Part shown: one piece after another, positions 1-5,420 of the stretch
How positions within the stretch are numbered: position 1 is the stretch's first letter
How the letters are laid out: each line of letters begins with the position of its first letter
Assembly: GCA_023453335.1 (NCBI GenBank)
Contig: JAEXTU010000025.1
Location: 1-5,959, forward strand
Length of the DNA: 5,959 nucleotides
Reading direction: 5' to 3'
From: Pseudomonadota bacterium
GTDB lineage: Bacteria; Desulfobacterota; Desulfovibrionia; Desulfovibrionales; Desulfovibrionaceae
The notes under the pieces: model-generated
What the model saw: only the letters and a program-made list of their open reading frames with translations
Database searches by the model: none
Told to the model about the DNA's origin: nothing
Translations under genes and position numbers: made by a program

Positions 1-398
1 CGGTGGCCCTGCACACCCCCAAGAAGCCGCTCTTCACCATCGAGGAGCGGGTGGTCATGGCCGCCCAGGTCTTTGCCGACAACCCCCGGGTGGATGTGGA
101 GGCCTTCGAGGGGCTCCTGGTGGACTACGCGCACCGGCGCGGGGCCCGGGCCATATTGCGCGGCCTGCGCGCGGTGTCCGACTTCGAGTTCGAGTTCCAG
201 CTCGCGCTCATGAACCGCAAGCTCAAGCGCGACATCCAGACCGTGTTCCTCATGACCGACTACAAGTGGCTGTACATCAGCTCCACTATCATCAAGGAGG
301 CCGCGTCTCTGGGCGGCAACATCAAGGGCCTGGTGCCCGAGGCCGTGGTCCCGCACCTCTACGCCAAGTACGCCGCCAAGCCGGAGTCCAAGGACTAG
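1..398 (+). CDS. coaD: Phosphopantetheine adenylyltransferase (CoaD), 5'-truncated by the window
   Basis: CoaD transfers AMP from ATP to 4'-phosphopantetheine, giving dephospho-CoA in the penultimate step of coenzyme A synthesis in the cytoplasm. The first complete codon is at 3-5, and 131 codons precede the TAG at 396-398. Family proteins are about 160 residues, so roughly 30-35 N-terminal residues, including the nucleotide-binding TxxH region, lie upstream of the window. The visible part is diagnostic: KKPLFTIEERV, then FEGLLVDYA, the substrate-binding stretch RGLRAVSDFEFEFQLALMNR, then TVFLMTD and the ISSTIIKE motif (ISSSLVKE in E. coli), and the closing GLVPEAV. Nothing in the visible part looks damaged. 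The stop codon overlaps the miaA start, so the two are probably co-transcribed and translationally coupled. The GTG at 3 is an internal valine, not the start. Confidence 0.95.
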   Translation, partial: VALHTPKKPLFTIEERVVMAAQVFADNPRVDVEAFEGLLVDYAHRRGARAILRGLRAVSDFEFEFQLALMNRKLKRDIQTVFLMTDYKWLYISSTIIKEAASLGGNIKGLVPEAVVPHLYAKYAAKPESKD

Positions 399-1321
399 TG
401 GCGCTGCGCGTCCTCTGCGTGCCCGGCCCCACCGGGGCGGGCAAGACCGCGGCGGCCATTGCCCTGGCGCGGGCCGTGGGCGGCGGGGTGGTGAACTTCG
501 ACTCCCGCCAGGTCTTTGCCGACTTCCCCATCCTCACCGCCCAGCCCACCCCGGAAGAACAGGCGGCCTGCCCGCACCTGCTCTACGGCTTCCTGGCCAC
601 GGACCAGGCCCTCTCGGCCCCGGCCTGGGCGGACCTGGCCAGCTTGGCCGTGGCCGATCTGGCGGCAAAGGGACTGGTCCCCATCCTGGTGGGCGGTACC
701 GGGTTCTACCTGCGCGCCCTGTTGGACCCCCTTGCCCCCATCCCGCCGGTGCCCCCGGAGATCCGCACCGCAATGCAGGCGCGCTGGGACGGGGAGGGCG
801 GGGCGGCCCTGCACGGGGAGCTGGCCGGGAAGGATCCCACGGCCGCGGCCCGCATCCACCCCCATGACCGGCAGCGGTTGACCCGTGCCCTGGAGGTCCT
901 GGAGGCCACCGGCCGCACCCTCACCGACTGGCACCGGGAGGGGGCGGCCGCCCCGGACTGGGAGGTCGTGAAACTGGGAATGGCCCTGCCTCCGGCCGCG
1001 CTGGCACCCCGGCTGGAGGCCCGCATCGCGGCCATGCTCCAGGCCGGTGCGCTGGAGGAGGCGAGGTGCGCCCTGGCCCGCTGCCCGGACCGCACCGCCC
1101 CGGGCTGGACCGGCATCGGCTGCGCCGAACTGGGCGCGCACCTGGCCGGGGAGATGGGCCTGGACGAGGCCTGCGCCCTCTGGTTCAGGAACACCCGGGC
1201 CTATGCCAAGCGTCAGATGACCTGGTTCAAGCGCGACGCGTCCATTCGCTGGTTCGCGCCCGGGCAGGAGAGCGCCCTGGCCGCGGTTGGCCTGGCCTTT
1301 GTCCAGGGGGGAAAAGCCTAG
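398..1321 (+). CDS. miaA: tRNA dimethylallyltransferase (MiaA)
   Basis: MiaA transfers the dimethylallyl group of DMAPP to N6 of adenosine 37 in tRNAs that read codons starting with U, the first step toward ms2i6A. The protein is 307 residues, normal for the family. Visible motifs are the P-loop GPTGAGKT (residues 10-17), DSRQVF (35-40, the family's DSxQ motif with the catalytic Asp), LVGGTGFYLRALL, the DPTAAARIHPHDRQRLTRAL stretch, TGIGCAEL, and the C-terminal RNTRAYAKRQMTWFKRD. I chose GTG 398 as the start: it overlaps the coaD stop as TAGTG and places the P-loop about ten residues in, as in homologues. An AAGGA at 390-394 gives a close ribosome site, with only 3 bases of spacing. The open frame continues upstream to 266, but that stretch only reads coaD out of frame. 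The next GTG, at 419, would cut into the first beta strand. Confidence 0.95.
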   Translation: MALRVLCVPGPTGAGKTAAAIALARAVGGGVVNFDSRQVFADFPILTAQPTPEEQAACPHLLYGFLATDQALSAPAWADLASLAVADLAAKGLVPILVGGTGFYLRALLDPLAPIPPVPPEIRTAMQARWDGEGGAALHGELAGKDPTAAARIHPHDRQRLTRALEVLEATGRTLTDWHREGAAAPDWEVVKLGMALPPAALAPRLEARIAAMLQAGALEEARCALARCPDRTAPGWTGIGCAELGAHLAGEMGLDEACALWFRNTRAYAKRQMTWFKRDASIRWFAPGQESALAAVGLAFVQGGKA

Positions 1322-1498
1322 GCTGAAAACGCCTGCTGCTTTTCCCTTGTATAGAGATTCTCTCCGGGTTGTCTCAACCCACCGGGCGTGTCGGAAATGC
1401 GGCAGAGCTTCGGGCTCCCTCATGAAATCTTTGAGAATTTTCCTCAAAAATCTGTAACTGGCCGGAACAGCAGGGGTTCGGCCGGGAGGCCCGGACAG
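1322..1498. other. Convergent intergenic region, miaA / sixA
   Basis: This 177-base gap lies between two convergent genes and is clearly less GC-rich than its flanks, especially around 1340-1360 and 1420-1457. It holds three small perfect inverted repeats: GGGTTG-tct-CAACCC (1366-1380), TTTGAG-7-CTCAAA (1430-1448) and CCGGG-agg-CCCGG (1482-1494). Any of these could help end transcription from either side, but none is followed by a proper T-run, so I do not call an intrinsic terminator. I see no convincing gene here. The short open frames that cross the gap have no ribosome site. Confidence 0.5.
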
Positions 1499-2008
1499 CT
1501 AGCGCGCGGGACGCGCTACGCCGCCGGCGATGATCTGCAGGTGCAGGGGCGAGAGGAAAAAGCGGAGCACGGCCTTGTCGGTGGGCACGATAGGCAGATC
1601 CAGCCGGCATAAACCGCCGTTTTCGAACTGGAGGCGGACCTTGGAGCCCGAGGAGAGCAGGGCCGAGGCCACCTCCGGCAGGTTGGGCAGGTGGCCGGCC
1701 AGGAACACCGCCTCCTTGCGGGAGTTCTCGGTGAGCAGGGCCAGGGCCTGGTCGGGCGGCGCGGTGGGTAGGAGGGCCTCGCTCACCAGGATGCGCTGGG
1801 CCGGGTAGCCCATGGCCTCGGCCACGATGGCCGCGGTCTCCCGGGCACGCAGCTTGGGGCTGGCGCAGATCAGGTCAAAGGCGATCCCGAGCCGGCGCGC
1901 GGCCTCGGCGCTCATCTCCACCTGCTCCCGGCCCACCGGGGACAGGGGCTGCTCCGGGTGCACGTCCTTGGAAAACGAGGTCCCGTGCTGCATGAGGTAG
2001 AGTTCCAT
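1499..2008 (-). CDS. sixA: SixA-like phosphohistidine phosphatase (histidine phosphatase superfamily)
   Basis: The protein has 169 residues and no signal peptide, so it is cytoplasmic. SixA enzymes remove phosphate from phosphohistidine on phosphotransfer proteins: ArcB HPt in early work, and the nitrogen-PTS protein NPr in E. coli. The N-terminus LYLMQHG places the nucleophile His at residue 8, as in E. coli SixA, but the usual RHG Arg is Gln7. The other signatures are present: PLSPVGREQ (21-29), SPKLRARETA (50-59) with the conserved Arg54, and AGHLPNL (104-110) with the second catalytic His106. The length and the missing helical insertions fit SixA rather than a phosphoglycerate mutase. The start ATG at 2006-2008 (minus strand) is preceded by AGGAGG (2013-2018) at 4-base spacing. 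It is a single gene, convergent with miaA and divergent from the envelope cluster. The family is secure; the substrate is not known. Confidence 0.85.
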   Translation of the reverse strand: MELYLMQHGTSFSKDVHPEQPLSPVGREQVEMSAEAARRLGIAFDLICASPKLRARETAAIVAEAMGYPAQRILVSEALLPTAPPDQALALLTENSRKEAVFLAGHLPNLPEVASALLSSGSKVRLQFENGGLCRLDLPIVPTDKAVLRFFLSPLHLQIIAGGVARPAR

Positions 2009-2032
2009 GGCGCCTCCTGGGATGCTGGGACG

Positions 2033-2062
2033 TTTCTAGCAGAGCCCCGGGCCGGGCGGCAA
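2033..2062 (-). promoter_or_regulatory. Candidate sigma70-type promoter of the sixA-like gene
   Basis: Read on the minus strand there is TTGCCG (2062-2057), an 18-base spacer, and TAGAAA (2038-2033). Each box matches the consensus at four of six positions. The predicted transcript would start around 2026, giving a leader of under 20 bases that still contains the AGGAGG at 2013-2018. The spacer begins with CCCGGCCCGGGG, which is echoed in the divergent promoter. This is found by eye only. Confidence 0.35.
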
Positions 2063-2151
2063 GGAGGGGCGGCGGGGCGGTTTCTTTTTCACGGAACTTG
2101 CAAGGGTGGGAGGAGCAGCCCGGTCGGGAAAAGCCCGCGGCGGAGCGCCGC

Positions 2152-2180
2152 TTGCCGCTGGTCCCGGCCCCGGGTAGTGT
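2152..2180 (+). promoter_or_regulatory. Candidate sigma70-type promoter of the envelope cluster
   Basis: TTGCCG (2152-2157) and TAGTGT (2175-2180) are separated by 17 bases. The -35 box matches consensus at four of six positions; the -10 box matches three, including the key first, second and last bases. Transcription would start near 2187, just upstream of the GAGGAG ribosome site at 2193-2198. A perfect inverted repeat GCGGCG-gag-CGCCGC (2137-2151) abuts the -35 box, and another, CCCGG-cc-CCGGG (2163-2174), fills the spacer. Both could be operator sites, but in such GC-rich DNA they may be chance. Confidence 0.33.
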
Positions 2181-2204
2181 ACAGCCCACAGCGAGGAGCC
2201 TGCC

Positions 2205-3137
2205 ATGCGTCGAGTTCTTGTCATCCTTCCGGTGCTTGCGGTCCTGGCCCTGGCCCTGCCGGCCCTGGCCCGGGACCCGGCCGCCGGGGCCTTCGTGCAG
2301 AAGGTGCCGGGCGGCGGCATCGACTGGGATTCCGGGATGGTCAGCGCCACCGGCCTGGGCGCGCCGCCCCGCGGCATGCACAGCCCGGCCGAGGCCCGGG
2401 CCATGGCCACCCGCGCCGCCACCGTGGTGGCCAGGCGCAATCTGCTGGAGATCATCAAGGGCGTGCAGGTGGACTCCACCACCACCGTGGAGAACTTCAT
2501 GGTGGTCTCGGATACCGTGGTCAACGAGGTCCAGGGCTTCCTGCAGAACTCGGTGGTGCTGAACACCACCTATCTGTCCGACGGCGCGGTGGAGGTCACG
2601 GTGGCCGTGCCCCTGCGCGGCGGCCTGGCCGGCGCGGTTCTGCCCCCGGCCATCCCCTTTGCCCCGCGCCCGGCAGCACCGGCCCAGGTGGCCACCGCGG
2701 CGGTTCCCCCGCCGGACTCCGCTCCAGTTGCTCCCGCTGCGGCGCCAGCCCCGGTCGAGAATCCGGCCGCCAATCCGGCCACCGGCCTGATGTCCGGCCC
2801 GGTAACGGGCCTGGTGATTGACGCCAAGGGCCTGGGCGCGCGGCCGGCCATGACCCCCCGCATCCTGGACAAGTCCGGCAAGGAGGTCTTCGGCTCGGCC
2901 ATGGTGAGCCGGGAGTTCGCCATCTCCCAGGGCATGGCCGGCTACGCCAAGGACCCGGCCGCCGCCGCGGCCAACACCCGGGTGGCCGGCCGGCCGCTCA
3001 CGGTCAAGGCCGTGGCGGTGCAGGGCCAGGCCGGCTCGGATCTGGTGGTGTCCGACGCCGACGCGGCCCGCATCCGCGAGGCCGAGGCCGCGGCCAGGTT
3101 CCTGGAAAAATGCCGGGTCATGATCGTCCTGGACTGA
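2205..3137 (+). CDS. Exported LPP20-like periplasmic protein, function unknown
   Basis: The protein has 310 residues. Residues 1-22 form a clean Sec signal peptide (RR, a leucine-rich core, cleavage after ALA) with no lipobox. Residues 44-141 look like an LPP20-type domain: a GxGxP-like lead, then ARAMATRAATVVARRNLLE (64-82), IKGVQVDSTTTVENF (84-98), SDTVVNEVQGFL and YLSDGAVEVTVAVPLRG (123-139). This helix-then-strand pattern is also found in flagellar FlgP/FlgT-type envelope proteins. A Pro/Ala-rich linker (about 142-198) leads to a second domain containing VTGLVIDAKGLG (200-211), MTPRILDKSGKEVFG, and a C-terminal Ala/Glu helix. GAGGAG at 2193-2198, with 6-base spacing, fixes the ATG start. 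It is the first gene of an apparent three-gene operon and ends 19 bases before the next gene. The LPP20 assignment is by pattern; the function is not known. Confidence 0.8.
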   Translation: MRRVLVILPVLAVLALALPALARDPAAGAFVQKVPGGGIDWDSGMVSATGLGAPPRGMHSPAEARAMATRAATVVARRNLLEIIKGVQVDSTTTVENFMVVSDTVVNEVQGFLQNSVVLNTTYLSDGAVEVTVAVPLRGGLAGAVLPPAIPFAPRPAAPAQVATAAVPPPDSAPVAPAAAPAPVENPAANPATGLMSGPVTGLVIDAKGLGARPAMTPRILDKSGKEVFGSAMVSREFAISQGMAGYAKDPAAAAANTRVAGRPLTVKAVAVQGQAGSDLVVSDADAARIREAEAAARFLEKCRVMIVLD

Positions 3138-3156
3138 GTCTCGCCAAGGAGCCCCC

Positions 3157-4308
3157 ATGCATCGCCATATCGCCGCCATTCTCCTGACGTTCGCCCTGGC
3201 CGCCTGCGCCGCCGCCCCCCGCCAGCCCGCAGGGCTCATGGACACCCCGGTGCACCACGCCGACCTGGCCGGGGCCTTCCTGGACCTGGGCGAGTACGCC
3301 AAGGCCCTGGCCGAGTACGACCGCGCCCTGGAGCTCACGCCCAAGCACGCCCCCTCCTTGGCCGGCAAGGCCGTGGCCCTGGCTTGGCTCAAGAAGCCCG
3401 CCGAGGCGGAAAAGGCCATGGACCGGGCCGAGTCCGCGGCCGACACCGATGCCGACACCCTGGCCGTGCTCATCGCCAGGCTCCGCCTGCTCGCGGCCCA
3501 GGCCCGCCAAGGCGTCCTGAATCGGGCCGAACTGCCCCCGGCCGTCACCAAGATTTCCAAGAAGGGCAAGGCACTGGACGAGCGCAGCGCTCCCCTGTAT
3601 TTCCACGCCGGTGAGGCGTGGCTGGAGGCCCTGGACTTCGCCCAGGCCCAGGCCCAGTACACCCGGGTCCTGGAGCTGGGCGGCCCCTTGGCGGAAAAGG
3701 CCCGGCAGAGCCTGGACCTGGTCGGCAAGGTGCAGCGCGCCGCGCCGGGCAGCCTGGTGGGCAAGGAGATCGCCCTGGTCCCGGCCATCAGCCGGGCGGA
3801 CATGGCCGCCCTCCTGGTGCAGGAGCTGGGCGCGGCCAAGCTCTACCGCCGCACGTCGCCTGCCCCGGCCGCGGGGTTCACGCCCCCGGCCGACGCGGCC
3901 AAGCCGCGCTACGAGGAGAGCGGGCCGCCCGACACGGCCGGGCATCCCCTGCGCCAGGACATCGCCCTGGTGCTGGAACTGGGGGTCAAGGGCCTGGAGC
4001 GCATGCCCGACGGCACCTTCCGGCCCAAGGAGCCGCTGACCCGGGCCGAGGCGGCCATGATCTGGGAGGACGTCATCGTCCGGGCCACCGGCGACGCCAC
4101 CCTGGCCACCCTGTACGTGGGCGGGGTCAGCCCCTTCCCGGACCTGGGCTCGGACCACCCGGCCTTCAACGCCGCGGTGCTGGCCACCACCCGGGGGATC
4201 ATGGAGGCCGGACCCCGGGGCGGCAGGTTCGACCCGCTGGGCCCGGTGCCCGGGGCCGACGCCCTGCTGTCCGTCAAGCGGCTGAGGGACACGTTGAACG
4301 TATTCTAG
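3157..4308 (+). CDS. Lipoprotein with TPR repeats and S-layer homology (SLH) domains
   Basis: The protein has 383 residues. The signal peptide ends in the lipobox LAAC with Cys17 as the lipidated residue. Alanines follow at +2 and +3, so there is no Asp retention signal, and an outer-membrane location is likely by the E. coli rule. TPR-like helices cover about 33-95 (ADLAGAFLDLGEYAKALAEY, then a second repeat) and 145-178 (PLYFHAGEAWLEALDFAQAQ). The C-terminal part carries SLH repeats: a degenerate tail at about 205-224 (ISRADMAALL), a clear repeat at about 259-302 (LELGVKGLERMPDGTFRP, LTRAEAAMI), and a third at about 325-370 (PFPDLGSDHPAF, TTRGIM). SLH domains bind cell-wall polymers in other bacteria. 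AAGGAG at 3146-3151, with 5-base spacing, supports the ATG. A role tethering the outer membrane to the wall, or scaffolding the two neighbouring exported proteins, is inference. Confidence 0.85.
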   Translation: MHRHIAAILLTFALAACAAAPRQPAGLMDTPVHHADLAGAFLDLGEYAKALAEYDRALELTPKHAPSLAGKAVALAWLKKPAEAEKAMDRAESAADTDADTLAVLIARLRLLAAQARQGVLNRAELPPAVTKISKKGKALDERSAPLYFHAGEAWLEALDFAQAQAQYTRVLELGGPLAEKARQSLDLVGKVQRAAPGSLVGKEIALVPAISRADMAALLVQELGAAKLYRRTSPAPAAGFTPPADAAKPRYEESGPPDTAGHPLRQDIALVLELGVKGLERMPDGTFRPKEPLTRAEAAMIWEDVIVRATGDATLATLYVGGVSPFPDLGSDHPAFNAAVLATTRGIMEAGPRGGRFDPLGPVPGADALLSVKRLRDTLNVF

Positions 4309-4342
4309 GCCCGCGAGGGCCACGGCGGCCGGCAACGGCCGC
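4308..4342 (+). repeat. Two tandem GNRA-tetraloop hairpins between cluster genes 2 and 3
   Basis: Two perfect inverted repeats stand three bases apart. The first is GGCCC-GCGA-GGGCC (4308-4321), whose first base is the last base of the upstream stop codon. The second is GCGGCCG-GCAA-CGGCCGC (4325-4342), with a seven-base-pair stem. Both loops, GCGA and GCAA, fit the stable GNRA tetraloop class. No T-run follows, so this is not an intrinsic terminator. The second hairpin ends 4-6 bases before the purine-rich ribosome site of the next gene, so it could stabilise or process the mRNA or set translation of gene 3. Confidence 0.55.
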
Positions 4343-4357
4343 AGCAAAGGGGAGAGG

Positions 4358-5305
4358 ATGAAATTCGCGCAACTGATCCGGGGCGCGGCGCGGCTGGCCG
4401 CGGCCCGCCTGGTTTGGGCCGCGCCGGCGCAGGCCGCGCAGGTGAGCGTGGCCTGGTCCGCGGCGTCCAACGCCACCCTGCACAACCGGAATGAGGCCAT
4501 GGCCAAGGCCTTCTCAGACGCGGTGGCGGCCGAGGCCCTGGCCCTGCTGCCCGCGCCCCTGGCCCCGGAGCGGGCCGCCCTGCTGGCCGAGTGGCTGGCC
4601 CCCCGCGCCGGGCAGTACGTGCAGAGCTACTCCGAACTGTCCAACGCGGTGGTGAACGAGGAGACCCAGCTGGGCCTGGAGGTGAAGGTGGACCGCACCG
4701 CCCTGCGTCGGGTCCTGCAGAGCCTGGGCGTGTACTACACCGCCGCGGCCCCCAAGCCCTTTGCCCTGAACCTGGCCGGGGAAGCCGCGGCGCACCGGGC
4801 CGAGGTCGGCAGGCTGGAGTCCCTGGCCGGCCTCACCCCCACCGAGGGGGCCAGCCCGCAACTCACCCTGCAGGCCCTGGGCAAGGTCTGGACCGGCAAG
4901 CTGGTCTCGCCGGCCGGCGCCTGGGAGTCCACGGGCCAGACCCTGGACGCGGTGTGGCTGGACCTCTGGGGCCACCACTTCGCCCGGCCCGAGGCCCAGG
5001 CCGGGGTGCTGGATAGCATGATCCTGCGGGTGGAGGGCTGGTTCGCCCCGGACGGGGTCCGGGATTTCGACAACGACCTGCGCGGGTTCGAGGGTGTGGA
5101 AACCGCGGTCCTGGACCGGGTGATCCTGACCCCCACCGGCACCGCGGCCCTGTGGCGGGTGCGCACCCCCACCCCGGCCTCGCTGCGCACCCGCATGGAG
5201 GCCTACATCTCGGGCCGGGGCCTCAAGTACACCCTGGAGAGCCCGGCCCAGGCCCCGGCGGAGCAGCCCGGGCACCCGGAGCCGGCCGTTCCCGCCGGGC
5301 AGTAG
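4358..5305 (+). CDS. Exported protein of unknown function, third gene of the envelope cluster
   Basis: I do not recognise this 315-residue protein by name. Residues 1-26 look like a signal peptide ending APAQA|AQ, but Arg12 and Arg17 interrupt what should be the hydrophobic core. Residues 45-128 form a mixed helix/strand domain: NEAMAKAFSDAVAAEAL, then APRAGQYVQSYSELSNAVVN (81-100), LGLEVKVDRTALRRVLQSLG. This resembles in outline the FlgT/DUF2066/LPP20 class of periplasmic domains. A second half (about 135-295) contains LDAVWLDLWGHHFA (196-209), ILRVEGWFAPDGVRDFDNDL (222-241) and LRTRMEAYISGRGLKYTLE, possibly another copy of a similar fold. The tail from 296 is rich in Pro, Ala and Glu. Purine-rich AAGGGGAGAGG precedes the ATG. 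It lies 49 bases after the SLH lipoprotein gene, which suggests co-expression and a shared envelope task. Confidence 0.75.
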   Translation: MKFAQLIRGAARLAAARLVWAAPAQAAQVSVAWSAASNATLHNRNEAMAKAFSDAVAAEALALLPAPLAPERAALLAEWLAPRAGQYVQSYSELSNAVVNEETQLGLEVKVDRTALRRVLQSLGVYYTAAAPKPFALNLAGEAAAHRAEVGRLESLAGLTPTEGASPQLTLQALGKVWTGKLVSPAGAWESTGQTLDAVWLDLWGHHFARPEAQAGVLDSMILRVEGWFAPDGVRDFDNDLRGFEGVETAVLDRVILTPTGTAALWRVRTPTPASLRTRMEAYISGRGLKYTLESPAQAPAEQPGHPEPAVPAGQ

Positions 5306-5416
5306 CCCGCCCCGCGTCGGCCGGCACGGCAAGGGTTCATTTTTTCTCGAACATGCCGTATTCATGGCAAAGGGTAAGCGCAGAACACACGAAAACCGGA
5401 GACGAACCGCCAGGCC
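5306..5416 (+). other. Intergenic region before the CDP-alcohol phosphatidyltransferase gene
   Basis: The 111 bases turn from GC-rich to AT-rich. A small hairpin, CGGGC-agta-GCCCG (5296-5309), spans the upstream stop codon. GCCG-gca-CGGC (5320-5330) is followed nine bases later by a run of Ts (5340-5345), which is a poor terminator at best. TTCATT (5336-5341) and TATTCA (5359-5364), 17 bases apart, are a weak promoter candidate for the downstream gene. It is unclear whether that gene is read from its own promoter or from the envelope operon. Confidence 0.35.
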
Positions 5417-5420
5417 ATGA
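5364..5420 (+). promoter_or_regulatory. Candidate basic micro-ORF / leader peptide overlapping the next start
   Basis: ATG 5364 opens an 18-codon frame (MAKGKRRTHENRRRTARP) whose TGA at 5418-5420 overlaps the downstream ATG as ATGA, the classic arrangement for translational coupling. The downstream gene lacks a ribosome site at normal distance: GGAG at 5398-5401 is 15 bases away. A coupled leader would explain this. Against it, the micro-ORF has no clear ribosome site of its own and uses AGA, ACA and GGT codons that are rare in its neighbours. Confidence 0.2.

Noticed and set aside
266..397. Upstream extension of miaA from an ATG at 266
   Set aside because: The added 44 residues are coaD read in another frame, and MiaA proteins begin about ten residues before the P-loop, matching the GTG at 398.
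1350..1355. TATAGA as a plus-strand -10 box between miaA and sixA
   Set aside because: There is no -35-like hexamer at 16-18 bases, and no plus-strand gene follows for it to drive.
395..1447. A 350-codon minus-strand frame opposite miaA
   Set aside because: It mirrors the miaA codon bias, has a Gly/Arg-rich sequence without recognisable motifs, and overlaps a certain gene over nearly its whole length.
1388..1612. A 74-codon plus-strand frame beginning in the convergent gap
   Set aside because: It has no ribosome site, runs into the sixA-like gene antisense, and its sequence shows no protein-like pattern.
2087..2102. Sigma54-like -24/-12 element TTTCACGGAACTTGCA upstream of the envelope cluster
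   Set aside because: The -12 TTGCA half and CACG are good, but the near-invariant GG of the -24 box is TT, so it is unlikely to work as a sigma54 promoter.
1875..3839. A 654-codon open frame on the minus strand opposite the envelope genes
   Set aside because: It is antisense to two genes with clear signal peptides, ribosome sites and domains. Its translation is low-complexity Arg/Gly/Ala-rich, typical of stop-poor frames in GC-rich DNA, and it also overlaps the sixA-like gene out of frame.
3118..4506. A 462-codon minus-strand frame opposite the SLH lipoprotein gene
   Set aside because: It is compositional shadow, with Gly/Gln/Arg-rich sequence and no ribosome site or domain.
5322..5337. Possible sigma54 promoter beginning CGGCACG before the phosphatidyltransferase gene
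   Set aside because: The -24 half fits well, but the -12 position reads GT instead of GC and lacks the TTGC context.
5320..5345. Intrinsic terminator after the envelope cluster
   Set aside because: The stem is only four base pairs and the T-run begins nine bases after it, so it does not meet the usual form.
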